In this document: in pieces, positions 22,355 through 33,106 of the stretch
How the letters are laid out: every line of letters begins with the position of its first letter
Position numbering within the stretch: the stretch's first letter is position 1
Assembly: GCA_014529385.2 (NCBI GenBank)
Contig: CM043963.1
Coordinates: 76,208,412 to 76,272,411 of the forward strand
DNA: 64,000 bases
Reading direction: 5' to 3'
Source of the DNA: Adiantum capillus-veneris
Taxonomy: Eukaryota; Streptophyta; Polypodiopsida; Polypodiales; Pteridaceae
Position numbers and translations under genes: made by a program
The notes under the pieces: generated by a model
Database searches by the model: none
Told to the model about the DNA's origin: nothing
What the model saw: the letters and a program-made list of their open reading frames with translations, nothing else

Positions 22355-23300
22355 GTGCCAAAGTACAAGTTACACCTAAAATTTTCTAGTATGGCTTACA
22401 AGGGAAAAGAGATTGAAATGAATGTTGATAGCTTTGATTTTGCTAATGATAGATCCACTAATGATTCCCCTATGATTGTAAAATATCTTGTTTCTAGGCT
22501 TCAACAAGCCCTGGGCAATCCATCCATCCAAGGGAAGTGCTACAACAATTGCGCACCCATGGTATTCTCCAAACTCTCCACCAAGAAGAGAGAGTACCTA
22601 GGAAAGCTCCTAGTGAGATTTCCAAAATAGGACTCTCTCTGATAAGGGAAGAAGAGGAGGATCCGTACGAAGGGCTCAAAAACTTGCTACTCGGTGAGGC
22701 ATCTCCCTCCCAAAGGAGAACCCAAGTTTCAACCGTAGAGCCCCCACAAAAAGAACGAGAAAAAAGTGAGTCTCATGCCACCTCGACGAAGATGGCTCTA
22801 CGAAGACGGCGGGAAAAACGCTCTTCAACACCCCCTAAACAGAGAAGACCATCACATACTCCTCCTCACCATAATTCAAAGAGGAAAGAGAGGAAACAAG
22901 GGAAGAAAAATACAAGAAAGAGGTCACCCTCTTGTTCATCTTCCTCATCCTCTTCCCCCGTTGAAGAAAGTGGTGATGCAGCTCTTGAACTACCCAAGAC
23001 AAGAGGCCATATGAAATCCTATGCTACCTGGAAAAGGTCGTCCTATCTCAAAACGTTCAAAAAAGGAGGAAATAGCGTCTCTTTCCTTACCTACGATGGC
23101 ACTTTTGGTGCTACTGACAAAGTCTTGGCCTTTATCCAACAATTCAATGCGGCGTTTGGAGATGAGGGCTTCACGATGTCCTCTAAGCTACATCATGTAG
23201 CATGCATTTTCAAAAGTCCATCAGGCAATGGTGGTCATCTCCTATATGCCGTGCTTGGGAAAAGGTAAGAGAACATGATGCTTTCATTCTCTTTGAACCT
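22355..23300 (+). pseudogene. gag: Chromovirus gag remnant
   Basis: Two overlapping frames: 22355-22630 (Gag N-terminus with YLVSRLQQALGNPS) and 22537-23268 (Lys/Arg/Ser-rich middle, then SFLTYDGTFGATDKVLAFIQ, the start of the Retrotrans_gag fold). Near 23220 the Gag reading (QWW) moves to another frame and joins a protease-like part (ILFEPSSTHKFIS) that runs into the Copia insertion. Gag C-terminus and zinc knuckle are absent, so a deletion joined gag to protease. The protease DSG is replaced by EPS. Confidence 0.8.
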
Positions 23301-23305
23301 AGTTC
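23301..23305 (+). other. Target site duplication (left)
   Basis: AGTTC directly before the Copia 5' LTR, identical to 26060-26064 directly after its 3' LTR. Confidence 0.9.
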
Positions 23306-23557
23306 TATAGAGTATAAACACAAGCTCACACTCACACTCTTACCTAAACCATGCGGGAACAATCTCTATCCCTAGAACATTCTAGGCTTTCCATCATAAG
23401 CCTATATAAGAGAAGGCTCTCAAGCATGTAACAAAATCTCTCATTTGCATAATAGAAGGTTGCATTCTCTTTCTCTATTGTGTACATTCTCATTTACACT
23501 CACACACACTCACTATGAATGCTTCACATGAGCATCCACCCTAGCCAGGGCCCAACA
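23306..23557 (+). repeat. 5' LTR of TR-GAG element (252 bp)
   Basis: Same length as 25808-26059. The first dinucleotide is TA where the 3' LTR has TG. It contains TATATAAGAGAAGG (TATA-like, about 23404) and ends CCCAACA. Confidence 0.92.
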
Positions 23558-23559
23558 AC

Positions 23560-23571
23560 TGGTATCAGAGC
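23560..23571 (+). other. Primer binding site (initiator tRNA-Met)
   Basis: TGGTATCAGAGC, two bases after the 5' LTR: the standard plant Copia primer site. Confidence 0.95.
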
Positions 23572-24545
23572 TTTGAATGATCCTTGGCCTACTCATGTGA
23601 ACTTCCCTTCTCTCTAGGAGTCTCTCTCTCTAAACCCACGATTTTTCAGCTCTCCCTTTCCTTTAGGAAAAGTTGGGCACTAGCTCACATGCCCACTTGC
23701 CACCTCTTCTACCTACTTTTGACTTTTTGCCACTTTCTCTCTCTTCTCTCTCCTCAAGGGTGCCCAAATCTAGGCGTGGGGCTTTGGGGCTGATTCTTCT
23801 TCTTCCTCAGCTCCTCAAGCTTTAATGGAAAGCTTTCTCAACTTCATACTCAGCCCATAGCTCATATCCACCCTTTCCTACATCATTTCAATGCATCTCC
23901 TACCTCACTAGCTCTCATTTTCTCTCTCTAAACTCTTTCTCATAACCAAAGTTTGAGATTTTCTGCTGTAATTTGAGCATTCTCAGCCTCATAATATCAC
24001 TAAAATCTCATCATTAATCCATCATTAGTCTACCATAAGTTCTCTACACATTGCGGGCAATGCGGTGAAGACTAGTACCACAAAACCAGTCAAATCAAGA
24101 AGTACATGTTTTAATTTTCTGTTTCATAACAGAAAATTTCCAGCCCACATTAGCTCAACAAATTGGTGGTTTACGGCCTCGAGAACCTTTATCAAAGCTC
24201 GGGCAACCTCGGTGCTTCATTTGGTGTCATTCTACATCAATTTTGCGGTCATTTTAGCTCATTTTGGAGGCATTTTGAAGGCACTTTTGGCTACAACTAT
24301 TGGTGGAGTTCAAAATAGCAAATAGAATTTCAGATTTGACTCCAAATTCAACATCAAATCTCAAGGCAAGGCTGAGTTATATCATCCCCATCTACTCCGG
24401 CACATTTGGAGTATATTTGGTAATCATAATTGTCATTTTTGTGCTTATTCATAATCCCTTTTTCATTACCGCATCTCCCATTTCTCACATTCTTTTGTAA
24501 AAGGGTAGACACCATTTCAAGAGTCTTGAAATAGGACCCCCTTGC
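23572..24545 (+). other. Long leader of TR-GAG element
   Basis: About 970 bases between primer site and gag without a convincing gene; short open stretches share no motif with known proteins. It may hold packaging signals (inference). Confidence 0.6.
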
Positions 24546-25043
24546 TTGCATTTTCACATATCACTAAGCATTATGGGTAACAAGGAGATAGCTATGTTCA
24601 ATGGCATCGGATTTCACACATGGCAAGTGAAACTCAAGGGTTATCTAATGAAAAAAGGGCTATGGAGTATCATAACCACTGATGCACAAAACCTCACGGC
24701 ACAACAAATCCGAGAGCGTCAAGCCAAGGATGAGAAAGCCCTAGGCATTCTCATCACTAGTGTGGCAGATGATATCATTCACCACTTAGATGAAGCCACA
24801 TCGGCCAAGCAAGCATGGGAGACTTTAGAACGCACATTTGGGGCAAAATCTAAGCACTCTAAAATATCTCTCAAAATGCAATTATATGGTCTAGAAATGT
24901 ATGAAAATGAAACACTATCTAGTCTTGTTAATAGGCTAAAAAGCTTATGCACTCAACTTTCATACATTGAGTGTCACATAGATGATGATGATAAAGTTGC
25001 GGTTCTTCTAAAAGCACTTCCTTCTACATATGACATATTGTAA
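24546..25043 (+). CDS. gag: Copia-type Gag (UBN2 domain), N-terminal frame
   Basis: A 165-codon frame with the classic Copia Gag pattern: FNGIGFHTWQVKLKGYL near the start, KALGILITSVADDI, AKQAWETLERTFG and LVNRLKSLCTQLSY. It likely begins at ATG 24573 (MGNKEIAMF), in frame with an upstream Met at 24546. It ends at TAA 25041 because of a one-base frame change close to 25035; the knuckles follow in another frame. Gag forms the particle; with no pol beside it, mobility would depend on other Copia elements. Confidence 0.9.
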   Translation: MHFHISLSIMGNKEIAMFNGIGFHTWQVKLKGYLMKKGLWSIITTDAQNLTAQQIRERQAKDEKALGILITSVADDIIHHLDEATSAKQAWETLERTFGAKSKHSKISLKMQLYGLEMYENETLSSLVNRLKSLCTQLSYIECHIDDDDKVAVLLKALPSTYDIL

Positions 25044-25534
25044 CCGTACTTAAGGAAAAAGAGCCTATCCCTACACTAGAAAGTGTAATCAACTCTCTCC
25101 AAGAGGACCATAACAACAAGCACCCACACAATGAAACTAATGCATCAAAAGCACTCTATGTTTCAAGTTCAAAGCACACTAAGGCTTGCAAGCATTGCAG
25201 GAAGTACAACCACTTATCTTCCGAATGCTACAAAATCAAAAAATGTGTGAAGTGCGGGAAATTGGGGCATCCACCTCAATTTTGTACCAAAGGCAATGGC
25301 GGCAATGGCGACAACGGCGGCAAGAAGGTTACCTTCAAAGGTAAATGTGTCAACTATGTGCAAAGTGAACGTGATGATAGTGATGATGAAGATCAAAGAG
25401 CTCACTCCGACAATGATGAAGTGAATATGGTAACTTCCGCTTTCTCTTCACCCTCTACTTCTATTTCTTCTTCAAATAAACATGCTAAGGGCCAACTCAA
25501 ATATAGCTACAGTGAAGGAAATGATATTTATTAG
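25044..25534 (+). CDS. gag: Copia Gag C-terminal frame with two CCHC zinc knuckles
   Basis: Open from just upstream of 25044 (no Met needed if it continues the upstream Gag) to TAG at 25532. It carries CKHCRKYNHLSSEC (25187-25228) and CVKCGKLGHPPQFC (25244-25285), both C-X2-C-X4-H-X4-C, then a Gly/Asn-rich and an acidic Ser-rich tail. It relates to the previous frame by a single indel, so Gag was one protein or uses a frameshift; I think it is a mutation. No aspartic protease motif follows. Confidence 0.85.
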
Positions 25535-25807
25535 AAAGAAGGATGCTACCCTAAACACACTATGTTGAATCTCAATTGTGAAGTTGTATTTCTCATGTGA
25601 GAACCTCTTATGTTGTATCTTTGTAGACATGAGTGATGAATCCAATTGAGAGCCACTCATGATCACATTAGAACCTTAAGTGTTGAATCCATCCCTCTAT
25701 GTTGTAAACAGTATGAATGATGAATCCAATTGAGAACCATCATGACTCTTACCTTCTTCCTGTTGAGAACCTTAGCTTGTGTGTAAGCATGTGTTTAAGG
25801 GGGAGAT
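25535..25807 (+). other. 3' untranslated part of TR-GAG element
   Basis: No coding sequence. It contains imperfectly repeated phrases (GATGAATCCAATTGAGA at about 25635 and 25719; GTTGTATCT/GTTGAATCC) and ends with a purine-rich GGGGGAGAT before the 3' LTR. Confidence 0.7.
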
Positions 25808-26059
25808 TGTAGAGTATAAACACAAGCTCACACTCACACTCTTACCTAAACCATGCGGGAACAATCTCTATCCCTAGAACATTCTAGGCCTTCCATCATA
25901 AGCCTATATAAGAGAAGGCTCTCAAGCATGTAACAAAATCTCTCATTTGCATAATAGAAGGTTGCATTCTCTTTCTCTATTGTGTACATTCTCATTTACA
26001 CTCACACACACTCACTATGAATGCTTCACATGAGCATCCACCCTAGCCAAGGCCCAACA
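25808..26059 (+). repeat. 3' LTR of TR-GAG element (252 bp)
   Basis: Starts TGTAGAG, ends CCCAACA, followed by the duplicated AGTTC. About three differences from the 5' LTR (near 1%), so a recent insertion. Confidence 0.92.
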
Positions 26060-26828
26060 AGTTCTACTCACAAATTCATATCCACAGAGTTGGCCACCAA
26101 GCTAGTACATAGATTCTAAGGAGTTGGGTAGCACCATACCCATTGTACATAAGCAAGCTTTCAATATGTCAATAAAGAACTCTATTTCCGTGTACATGAT
26201 TTTTGTTAAAGATTCTCAAAATGAACCTAATTTTTGAGCAAAAGAAGATATAAACAATCAAAAGGAATTAGAGTTATCCAATTCCCTCAAGGGATTCCTA
26301 GATGTTTTTATTGACGTCATCCCTTGTGAGCTACCTCCCAAACGAGAGAATGACAACCATGCAATTGAAATTCTTCCGGGAAGCTCACTGCCTAATAAAC
26401 ATCCTTATTGAGTTTCTCAAGCTCAACAAGATAGATTATGCGGCAAGTGCATGAGCTGGTTGAGAAAGGCATGGGTAGGCCTACCTCATCTCCATTTTGT
26501 TCACCAATGTTATCAGTGCAAAATAAAGATGGCACATATCGTATGTGTGTCAACTATAGAGCACTAAATAGGATCACTATCAAAAATAGGTTTCCCATTC
26601 CATGGGTAGAAGACCTATTTGATAAGGTACAAGGGTTGACCTGCTTCAGTAAAAATTAGCTACCATCAAATAAGGATAATTGATCAAGACATTGTAAAGA
26701 ATGCATTTTGCACTACATTTTTCCCTTACGGGTACATTGTCATGCCTTTTGGATTGATTAATGCACCAGCGACATTTCACCGTTTGATGGAGAAGCTATT
26801 CATGCCTCGCCGAGCCTTTAGTGGAGTG
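26060..26828 (+). pseudogene. pol: Chromovirus protease/RT remnant right of the Copia insertion
   Basis: Resumes with STHKFISTELATKL, the protease part just after the active site. Then come RT parts: a protease-RT linker (FVKDSQNEPN-like), MRQVHELVEKGMGRP, and SVQNKDGTYRMCVNYRALN with VEDLFDKVQG. Open part 26438-26659. Stops and frame changes occur near 26115, 26237, 26408 and 26657. Sequence identity to the family ends at 26828, directly before the catalytic box. Confidence 0.85.
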
Positions 26829-27326
26829 TGTTGAGCCCCATTTCCCATAGACAAGGAAAAACATCCAACATTACATGATTAAGGAAAGAGAACAGAGATG
26901 CAGTTTGCTAAAAGATGGGAAAATAGATAAATAGACCATTACACACAAGAAAAGTGTTGTGCTTGAAATACCAATTCAGATTTTGGTTTTCCAAATCAGT
27001 GATGACTGCAGCAAGGTTGATCTTGTTCGCTTGCACCATGTCTTCCAAATTCTTTTCCTTCATGAAAATATGCAGGTAAAAAGTTGGGCTTCTAGGCTGA
27101 AAACGATCTCTTCAGATTATGCTAAGTGATGCAACGAAAACTATGGAGAACGAGATCAAAGAAAACGCTACAGCAATGGAAATTAGAGAACAGAAATTGA
27201 AATTAGAAATAAAAAATAAGGAAACTTTTCTTGCAAATAGTGGAGATGACTGCTGCAAAGAACAAGCGTAGGAAGTATCAAATGATGCAAGTGCTACTGA
27301 TTCAACAAGATCCCACCAAAGATTTA

Positions 27327-27357
<31 letters not shown>

Positions 27358-27790
27358 TTGTGTGTGCGTGCCACTAAACCGCATCTCAGTAGTACAGGAA
27401 ATGGTGAGTCTTCATCACTAAAACACCGTGATCGCCAAAGTGTTGAGGGCACACACCCTCAACAGGGAAAAAACACAGAGAAGACTCTCAAGAATGCATG
27501 CCTAAAGATTGAGTGAGAGCAAGAAGAGAGAAAGAGACTTGTAACTGATTTTCATATCTTTGCTCGTCTCAAAACATTACAATTTATAGCTTTAGCTTAC
27601 CTCCTAACTGAATCTGACTAAGCCTAACAGAATCTGACTAACCAACATCCGATTTCAGAGAAATATCCGACTTACTACAGTTAGGCTGACCATAATCCGA
27701 CCAACTACAATCCGACCTACAAATATCCGACTGACCAAGATACTACATCCGATTGACCAAATAATTGACATACAAGTGTGCCCGTCAACA
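26829..27790 (-). repeat. Candidate solo or 3' LTR (962 bp)
   Basis: Bounded by TGTTGA at 26829 and TCAACA at 27790, and starting exactly where chromovirus similarity stops. Inside are a (GT)n run (27327-27366) and, at 27600-27760, about ten copies of ATC(C/T)GA(C/T). No second copy is in the window and the flanks (GAGTG, CCCGT) do not form a duplication, so LTR identity is only a suggestion. Orientation is assumed from the minus-strand ORFs to its right. Confidence 0.35.
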
Positions 27791-27878
27791 CCCGTGAAGA
27801 CTTATGTCCATTTTCCACTTCAGGACCTGATTACTTATCGCAATTACTACAAACACTGGAGTGAAGTAAATACCCAAT

Positions 27879-30496
27879 CTACTTTGGGGTTAACACCTGG
27901 CACAACTCAATGGTAAAAAAGTTTTTCATAAAAAAAACTTTTTTGTCGAATCCCACACATCCCTTGATCCAAAAACTCAGTGCTAACTCCTCAAGAATAT
28001 GCAAATTATAGTACCTGGAACTCAATCCAAGATACACAACTGCATACCTTAAGGCCACTAGACACCACCCTTTGTCCTCCAGAAGGATTACATTGATATC
28101 CCAGAACATTGCACCCATTAAGAGTGATTTACAAGCTTTTGATAGGTCTAAGAATAAAGACATCCATTCATCCTCATACAAGATAAATTTGTAGAACCAA
28201 AGATGAACAAGCACACTCAGTCTTCCTGAGTACAACTTGACCTCTAAAATCAACTCCATCTTTGCAATTTTAGAAATTATCAAAAAAGTTGATTCCTGAC
28301 TTTCCCCTTGACATTCAGGTTTCTGACAATTTTCAGGTTCTTGAAATTCTAAAAATTCTTGAAAAGCTACAAATTCTTGAAAATCTGCACATTCTGCGCC
28401 ATGGACATCTCTCAAATAGACCAAAATTTTCCAAAAAACTCCAAGAATCATATCCACATGATAGATAAACTTCCCCTTCTCAAAGTCACACATCTAGGGT
28501 AGATTTGATTGTGTAGAATTCTTCCTTTGAGATTGAATCACTATGCTCATCTAATCATACAAAACAAACTTGTAGAACCAATGTTCTATGATCAAGCTTT
28601 TACTCCACGATCATTCAGTAAAAATAGACGGATTCAGGTTTAGGACCCTCTGCATCCCTGAAATCTGCCTGACCAAGAACTGCATTCCTACAAACTGCAT
28701 CTCTTTGCAAATCTGAAATTCATCAAACATATCCTCAAAACATCTTCTCAAGAAAACGAATTGATTTCAAAAACCATAGAAAAACTGATCCAAATGCTCC
28801 ACAAACATCTCCTCTTCAATATCCATCATTCTCGGCAAATGAAACTCAAAACACTTCCCTCTTTGCAAGTCAACCATTCCATTCATCAAAGTCTGCAATT
28901 TTTGCAAGAAAAACATCCAAAACATCAAATCCCTTTGAACTCCACAAGCATTTTGCAAAATCAAGTTCAAAACCTTCATCTCCTGATCATCGTTTTGCAA
29001 AATCTGATCCGAACAATATGAGACTGCCAATATTGAATCATCAAAATCAACATCTCCCATCTGTAAAATATGATTTGCACGCTCAAAATTCAAGAAATAA
29101 AAAAAAAATCATGTAAGGTTGAGCTTCATCCACTTCAAACACTTCACGATTTGAAGCATCTGCAACTTTGAGCTTGTTAACAATCATTGCATAATTCAAA
29201 AACATCTCCACACTCAATGTTAACTACCAATTTTCCGCAAATAGTCTTTTAGATAAATCAGGTTTTAGTTCAAAATGAGATGTGAATGGTACGATATGAA
29301 AAAACACCTTGCAAACCATCAAACATTGCTTCTAGCTTCAGCATCTCCAACACTTGTGAAAAAATATTAGAATCAACTCTCGACTCCACATCTTCCAAAA
29401 CAAGCTTTCTCTGATCTTCTTTACTCATGTCAGGAAAAAAATAGCCAAATTGATCTTTGCTTCTCGCATACGGCTTCAAATCCTTTTACAAAGAAGCAAA
29501 CTATCCTCTTCTTCAAGTAGTTTGAGGTATTCAGCTCCATTTTCAAATTCAGGTACACATTCAAGAACCAATTCAGTTTTCTTTTAATGTTCGGGTTCAT
29601 GTTCAGATTCAAGTTCAGGTTCGGGTTCAGTTTCAAGTTCAGGTTCAGATTAAGGTTCAGGTTCATATTCAGGTTCACGTTCAATTTCAGATTCCTCAAA
29701 AAGACTGAAGAAATAGTCAAGATAGGATGCAAACTTTGCAACCATTAGACACTTCCTCTTAAGCATCTCCAATATCTTTGCATGTAGATGAAACACCTTG
29801 AGACCCGATTCAAGATCAGTATGCCAAAAAAATTGATTTGCCTCAAAGTCTCCATTCAAGAAGTATTGAATCTGATTTAATTCTTCATCAAACTAAAAAG
29901 CTTCAAGGGATAAAAATAACAATTTGCACTCTTCCTCATACATTAAAAAAAATGACCAGCTTGCTTGCTCTCACATTTGCATCCAAAAACATGAAAAGGT
30001 CCACTATTTGGTTGAGAACTACTCCAAACATTGATACCTCCCTGAAACTGATTCCTTTTAGGTCCATTGTCAAACTTCTATAGTCCATTAGCACTCTAAA
30101 AAGCTGGATGTTAGATTTCTCTTCTTCAAGTTGCATGATTTGACTTTCAAGAAAAATTTTGTGATCTCCAATTTGAGAGATTTCCACCTCCAATCCATAA
30201 AACTTATCTACCACAACTGTTTAGGAGAGTCACCTTGCTTCAAACCCTGAAAAATTTCAGATTTTTTTCCTTGAATTTCTTTCCAGATATCCAAAGAAAT
30301 AATTTGCAAATGGATCAAATCCTGAAAATATACTGCAGAGTGCGATTACTTTGCTTGAAGAACCATGACAAGAAAATAATCCTTCCAAGAACCACAACTA
30401 ATCGCATTCAACATGAACACATAGAACAACTGAGAGATAATAAGACCATCCTCATATCCTTCATCATCAAAATCACATAGAAAAGTTGAAGCATCA
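27879..30496 (-). pseudogene. Decayed minus-strand ORF, left part (right part at 39094-40075)
   Basis: Long coding-like sequence with many stops. The longest open part is 28493-27879 (204 codons, with FQEFVAFQEFLEFQEPE and a hydrophobic C-terminus). Others are 29093-28767, 29741-29430 and 30214-29936 (coiled-coil VEISQIGDHKIFLESQIMQLE). 29591-29690 encodes a Glu/Pro repeat from a GGTTCA hexamer array. Reading continues leftward from 39094 across the chromovirus insertion in one frame (see 39094-40075). I do not recognise the product; a large acidic coiled-coil protein of a repeat family is likely. Confidence 0.5.
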
Positions 30497-32215
30497 TGTA
30501 ACATTTAATGGCCTAGTAACTTCTGTGTAGCGGAAAATTCCATGAACATAGAAAGCATTTCATTAGAATAGCTTCCTAATGAGAATAACAAGAGTGCTTG
30601 GGTGGAGAGAGCAACAAAAATCATAACACCTAGTTAGATAGCATGAACAATAATTTCAAAAGAGAGAGAAATTAAGCTATTGACAACAGTTAAGGACCAG
30701 ATTTTCATGGAGCCGGTCCCCCCTCCAAAAAGCATTGTATTATGGTTTCTCCCATCAAGAGAGACATTGTACAATAGAATTCTTTGTGTTCCTAGCTATT
30801 GCAATGAAGATGGAAACTTCATGCACTAAGCAAAACACTTAGCAAACACAACATCAATTCCCTCACGGTCTCAAACCCAAGACCTCACACACCTTCAAAG
30901 ATGGTGAGAGCTAGTGAGGTATGAGAGTAGATTGAGAGGAAGGAGTATTCTTACGAGAAATATGTACATATCCTCACATAATCACTCATATTAGCATAGA
31001 TTAGCTTAGTAATTATCATTATAGAGGAGATGAGCATGCATTGAAGCTTGGCTCTTGGTGAGAGCTAGTGGGGTATGAGAGTAGATTGAGAGGAAGAAGG
31101 AGTGTTCTTACGAGAAAGACGTACATCTCTAGGTTAGCTTAGTAATTAGCATGATAGAGGAGATGAGCATGCATTGAAGCTTGGCTCTTGGTTGGATTTG
31201 CATCACAAAGACAAGAGTTGTTGCTGTAGGCCTCCCTTCTCACAAGCTTGGAGTAGGAGATAAGCTTTCCATTAAATCCTGAGAAGGAGAGAGAGAGTCT
31301 TCTTGCTCCACACATGAGATTGTGTGAGTGTGTGTGTCAATAATGCCTTTGAGAAATCAGCCCCCTCTGTCTCTTGGTCGACCCCTCTTGCTATTTTCTC
31401 ATGACACAGCCTCATTGGACCTCCCTAGGCCTAACCCCAATGGCAATTAAGCAGCATAAGTGATAGCCTTTTGACATGTGTCCCCCTTTTCCCTTTTGTG
31501 AGAGCTTTAGGTAATTATTTAATCCAACTAAACTCTCATTGGACCCCTCTGCCTCCTGGCCAATAGGAATTAGACAAGCCATTGGGCTGTTGAATGCTCA
31601 TTGGTCCCCTTGGGAGACTGTCCAATAGTCTTCTAGAGAGCTTAACTCTTATTGGTTCTTTTATCAAGTGTTTTTAAATTAATTAAACTAGATTTACTCT
31701 AGCCTAATTCTCATTGATGCACCTCCAAGGACATCCAATAGGATTTGAGTACACCTTGTGGGCATCTGGCCTAGGGAGCTGACATGTGTCCCTCTTTCCC
31801 CTTGTGTACAAATGAAGCTTGTGAGAGTGTGTGGTTGTTTCTCTCTCATCCCCTACTTCTTGGGCTCGCCCCCTCCTATGTAGGGCTTGACAAAGACTTT
31901 TTGGGACACACTCAAAGCATCCAATTCCCCTAATGTTTGACCTTTGGACACAACCTTTGAATTTTGGAACCTTAGCATTTTCGAAGTCTTAATGGGTTGA
32001 ACCTCAGGGTCTTTTGAGCCCATTGTTACACATAGCTCTTTGGGAGATGGCCCCCCCTTTGGATCCCTATTTTCCCTCCTTTGGATCCCTAATGTGGCCG
32101 GTTTGCTAGCTTTACCAATATTCTAGCTTTTTCTCCTCTAGCACTTCCCCATATTAAATGATGAGTTTAGAATGAGAAAATCATTTAGGAGGATTAGATA
32201 TTGATTATTATGACA
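30497..32215 (-). repeat. 3' LTR of chromovirus (1,719 bp)
   Basis: On the minus strand it starts TGTCATAATAATC and ends TTACA. It is 146 bp longer than its partner, mainly because 30903-31056 is tandemly duplicated as 31057-31196. Confidence 0.9.
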
Positions 32216-32235
32216 TTACCTCTCTCTTGAAATCG
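32216..32235 (-). other. Polypurine tract of chromovirus
   Basis: The minus strand reads AAGAGAGAGGTAA directly before the 3' LTR. Confidence 0.7.
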
Positions 32236-32599
32236 TAGTAGTCCTCGACTATGGGGTAGAGAAGATAAATCATATTCATTAGTCCTTTTCTTAGCGGGTA
32301 GAAGATCCCTATGTTACCATACGATATCGTTCCACAATGGATGACTAGTCCATTTGGTGCTTGAGAGCCTAAGTCTGCTGCAAGCATGTCTACATATTAG
32401 TCCTATCAATCTTCCATAGTAGAGTGACAAGCTCTACTTGGTGTTCGGGATACGTCGTCTCCGCAAACTTGATCTAAGCATGCATAGTACTTCATTTTTG
32501 TGCACAATAAAGAAAAAGAGAGTCTTATAAGACAAAAACTTTCTTCATTTTAAAAATTTGTACATTTTCTTACTCTAGGGAAGCATTGTAAGCATTGAC

Positions 32600-33025
32600 A
32601 AGGTTTAGGTTATACTTTAATTGTATGCCTTGCATCCATCTAGCATCTTCAAAAGGATAATTCTTAAACTTAATAAGATATTGTCGGATAGTCTTACCAC
32701 CTCTTAATACCTTGTCTTCATGTCGAAGAATGGACTCGGGCTACAAAACCTCTTCTCGGTCCTCAATCTCCTGTGGGTCTTCAGTAGTTGGTTCTTGAAG
32801 TGGCTCTCGTTTGTAAAGCTTTAGTAGGCTCACATGGAAAGCATTGTGTATGAGCCAATGACTAGGAAACTTGAGTTGATAGGCCATGTCATTGATTGGC
32901 CTAAGAATTTGGGGGGGACCATAGTACCTTTTTGCTAGTTTAGCATAGTACTTTTGGGGTCCCGTAGAATTCTTGCCCGTCGTGTGCCTTAGTCCCGAGC
33001 CTTGGGAAATTTTAATAAGACCCAA
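32600..33025 (-). pseudogene. pol: Integrase C-terminus and chromodomain
   Basis: 33025-32741 contains [20 protein letters not shown] (the GPY/F-type module) and [11 protein letters not shown], typical of the chromovirus integrase end. After TAG at 32738-32740 the same frame continues with SILRHEDKVLRGGK, then QYLIKFKNYPFEDARW: the chromodomain core, which in related elements binds histone marks and guides integration into heterochromatin. The stop separates the chromodomain from integrase; a frame change near 33000 separates this part from upstream integrase. Confidence 0.85.
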
Positions 33026-33106
33026 TCATTTTCTTTAAAGGCTTGGGCTCTTCTATGCTTGTCAGCAGTAGCCTTTTGCCTTTGTTGTGAGATAGAGATA
33101 GCATCA

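Larger units (their letters stand above)
23306..26059 (+). mobile_element. Non-autonomous Copia element with gag only (TR-GAG type), 2,754 bp
   Basis: Two 252-bp LTRs with about three differences, a perfect initiator-Met primer site, a Copia-type Gag with two CCHC knuckles, and a purine-rich GGGGGAGAT before the 3' LTR. There is no protease, integrase, RT or RNase H. Elements with this build are known in plants as TR-GAG (terminal-repeat retrotransposons with GAG domain); they must borrow pol from an autonomous Copia. Flanked by a perfect 5-bp duplication. Confidence 0.92.
22032..26828 (+). mobile_element. Truncated chromovirus copy, split by a Copia insertion
   Basis: 22032-23300 matches the leader and gag of the minus-strand chromovirus. 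26060-26828 resumes with the protease and RT of the same family. The gap 23306-26059 is a Copia element with an AGTTC duplication on both sides, so the two parts were once joined. The copy has no LTRs here and stops inside RT at 26828, just before where its FDD box should be. Confidence 0.85.

Noticed and set aside
20458-26828. Reading the two chromovirus fragments as one element
   Set aside because: The RT fragment precedes the leader and gag, and both fragments contain the same RT region, so they are separate copies or a rearrangement.
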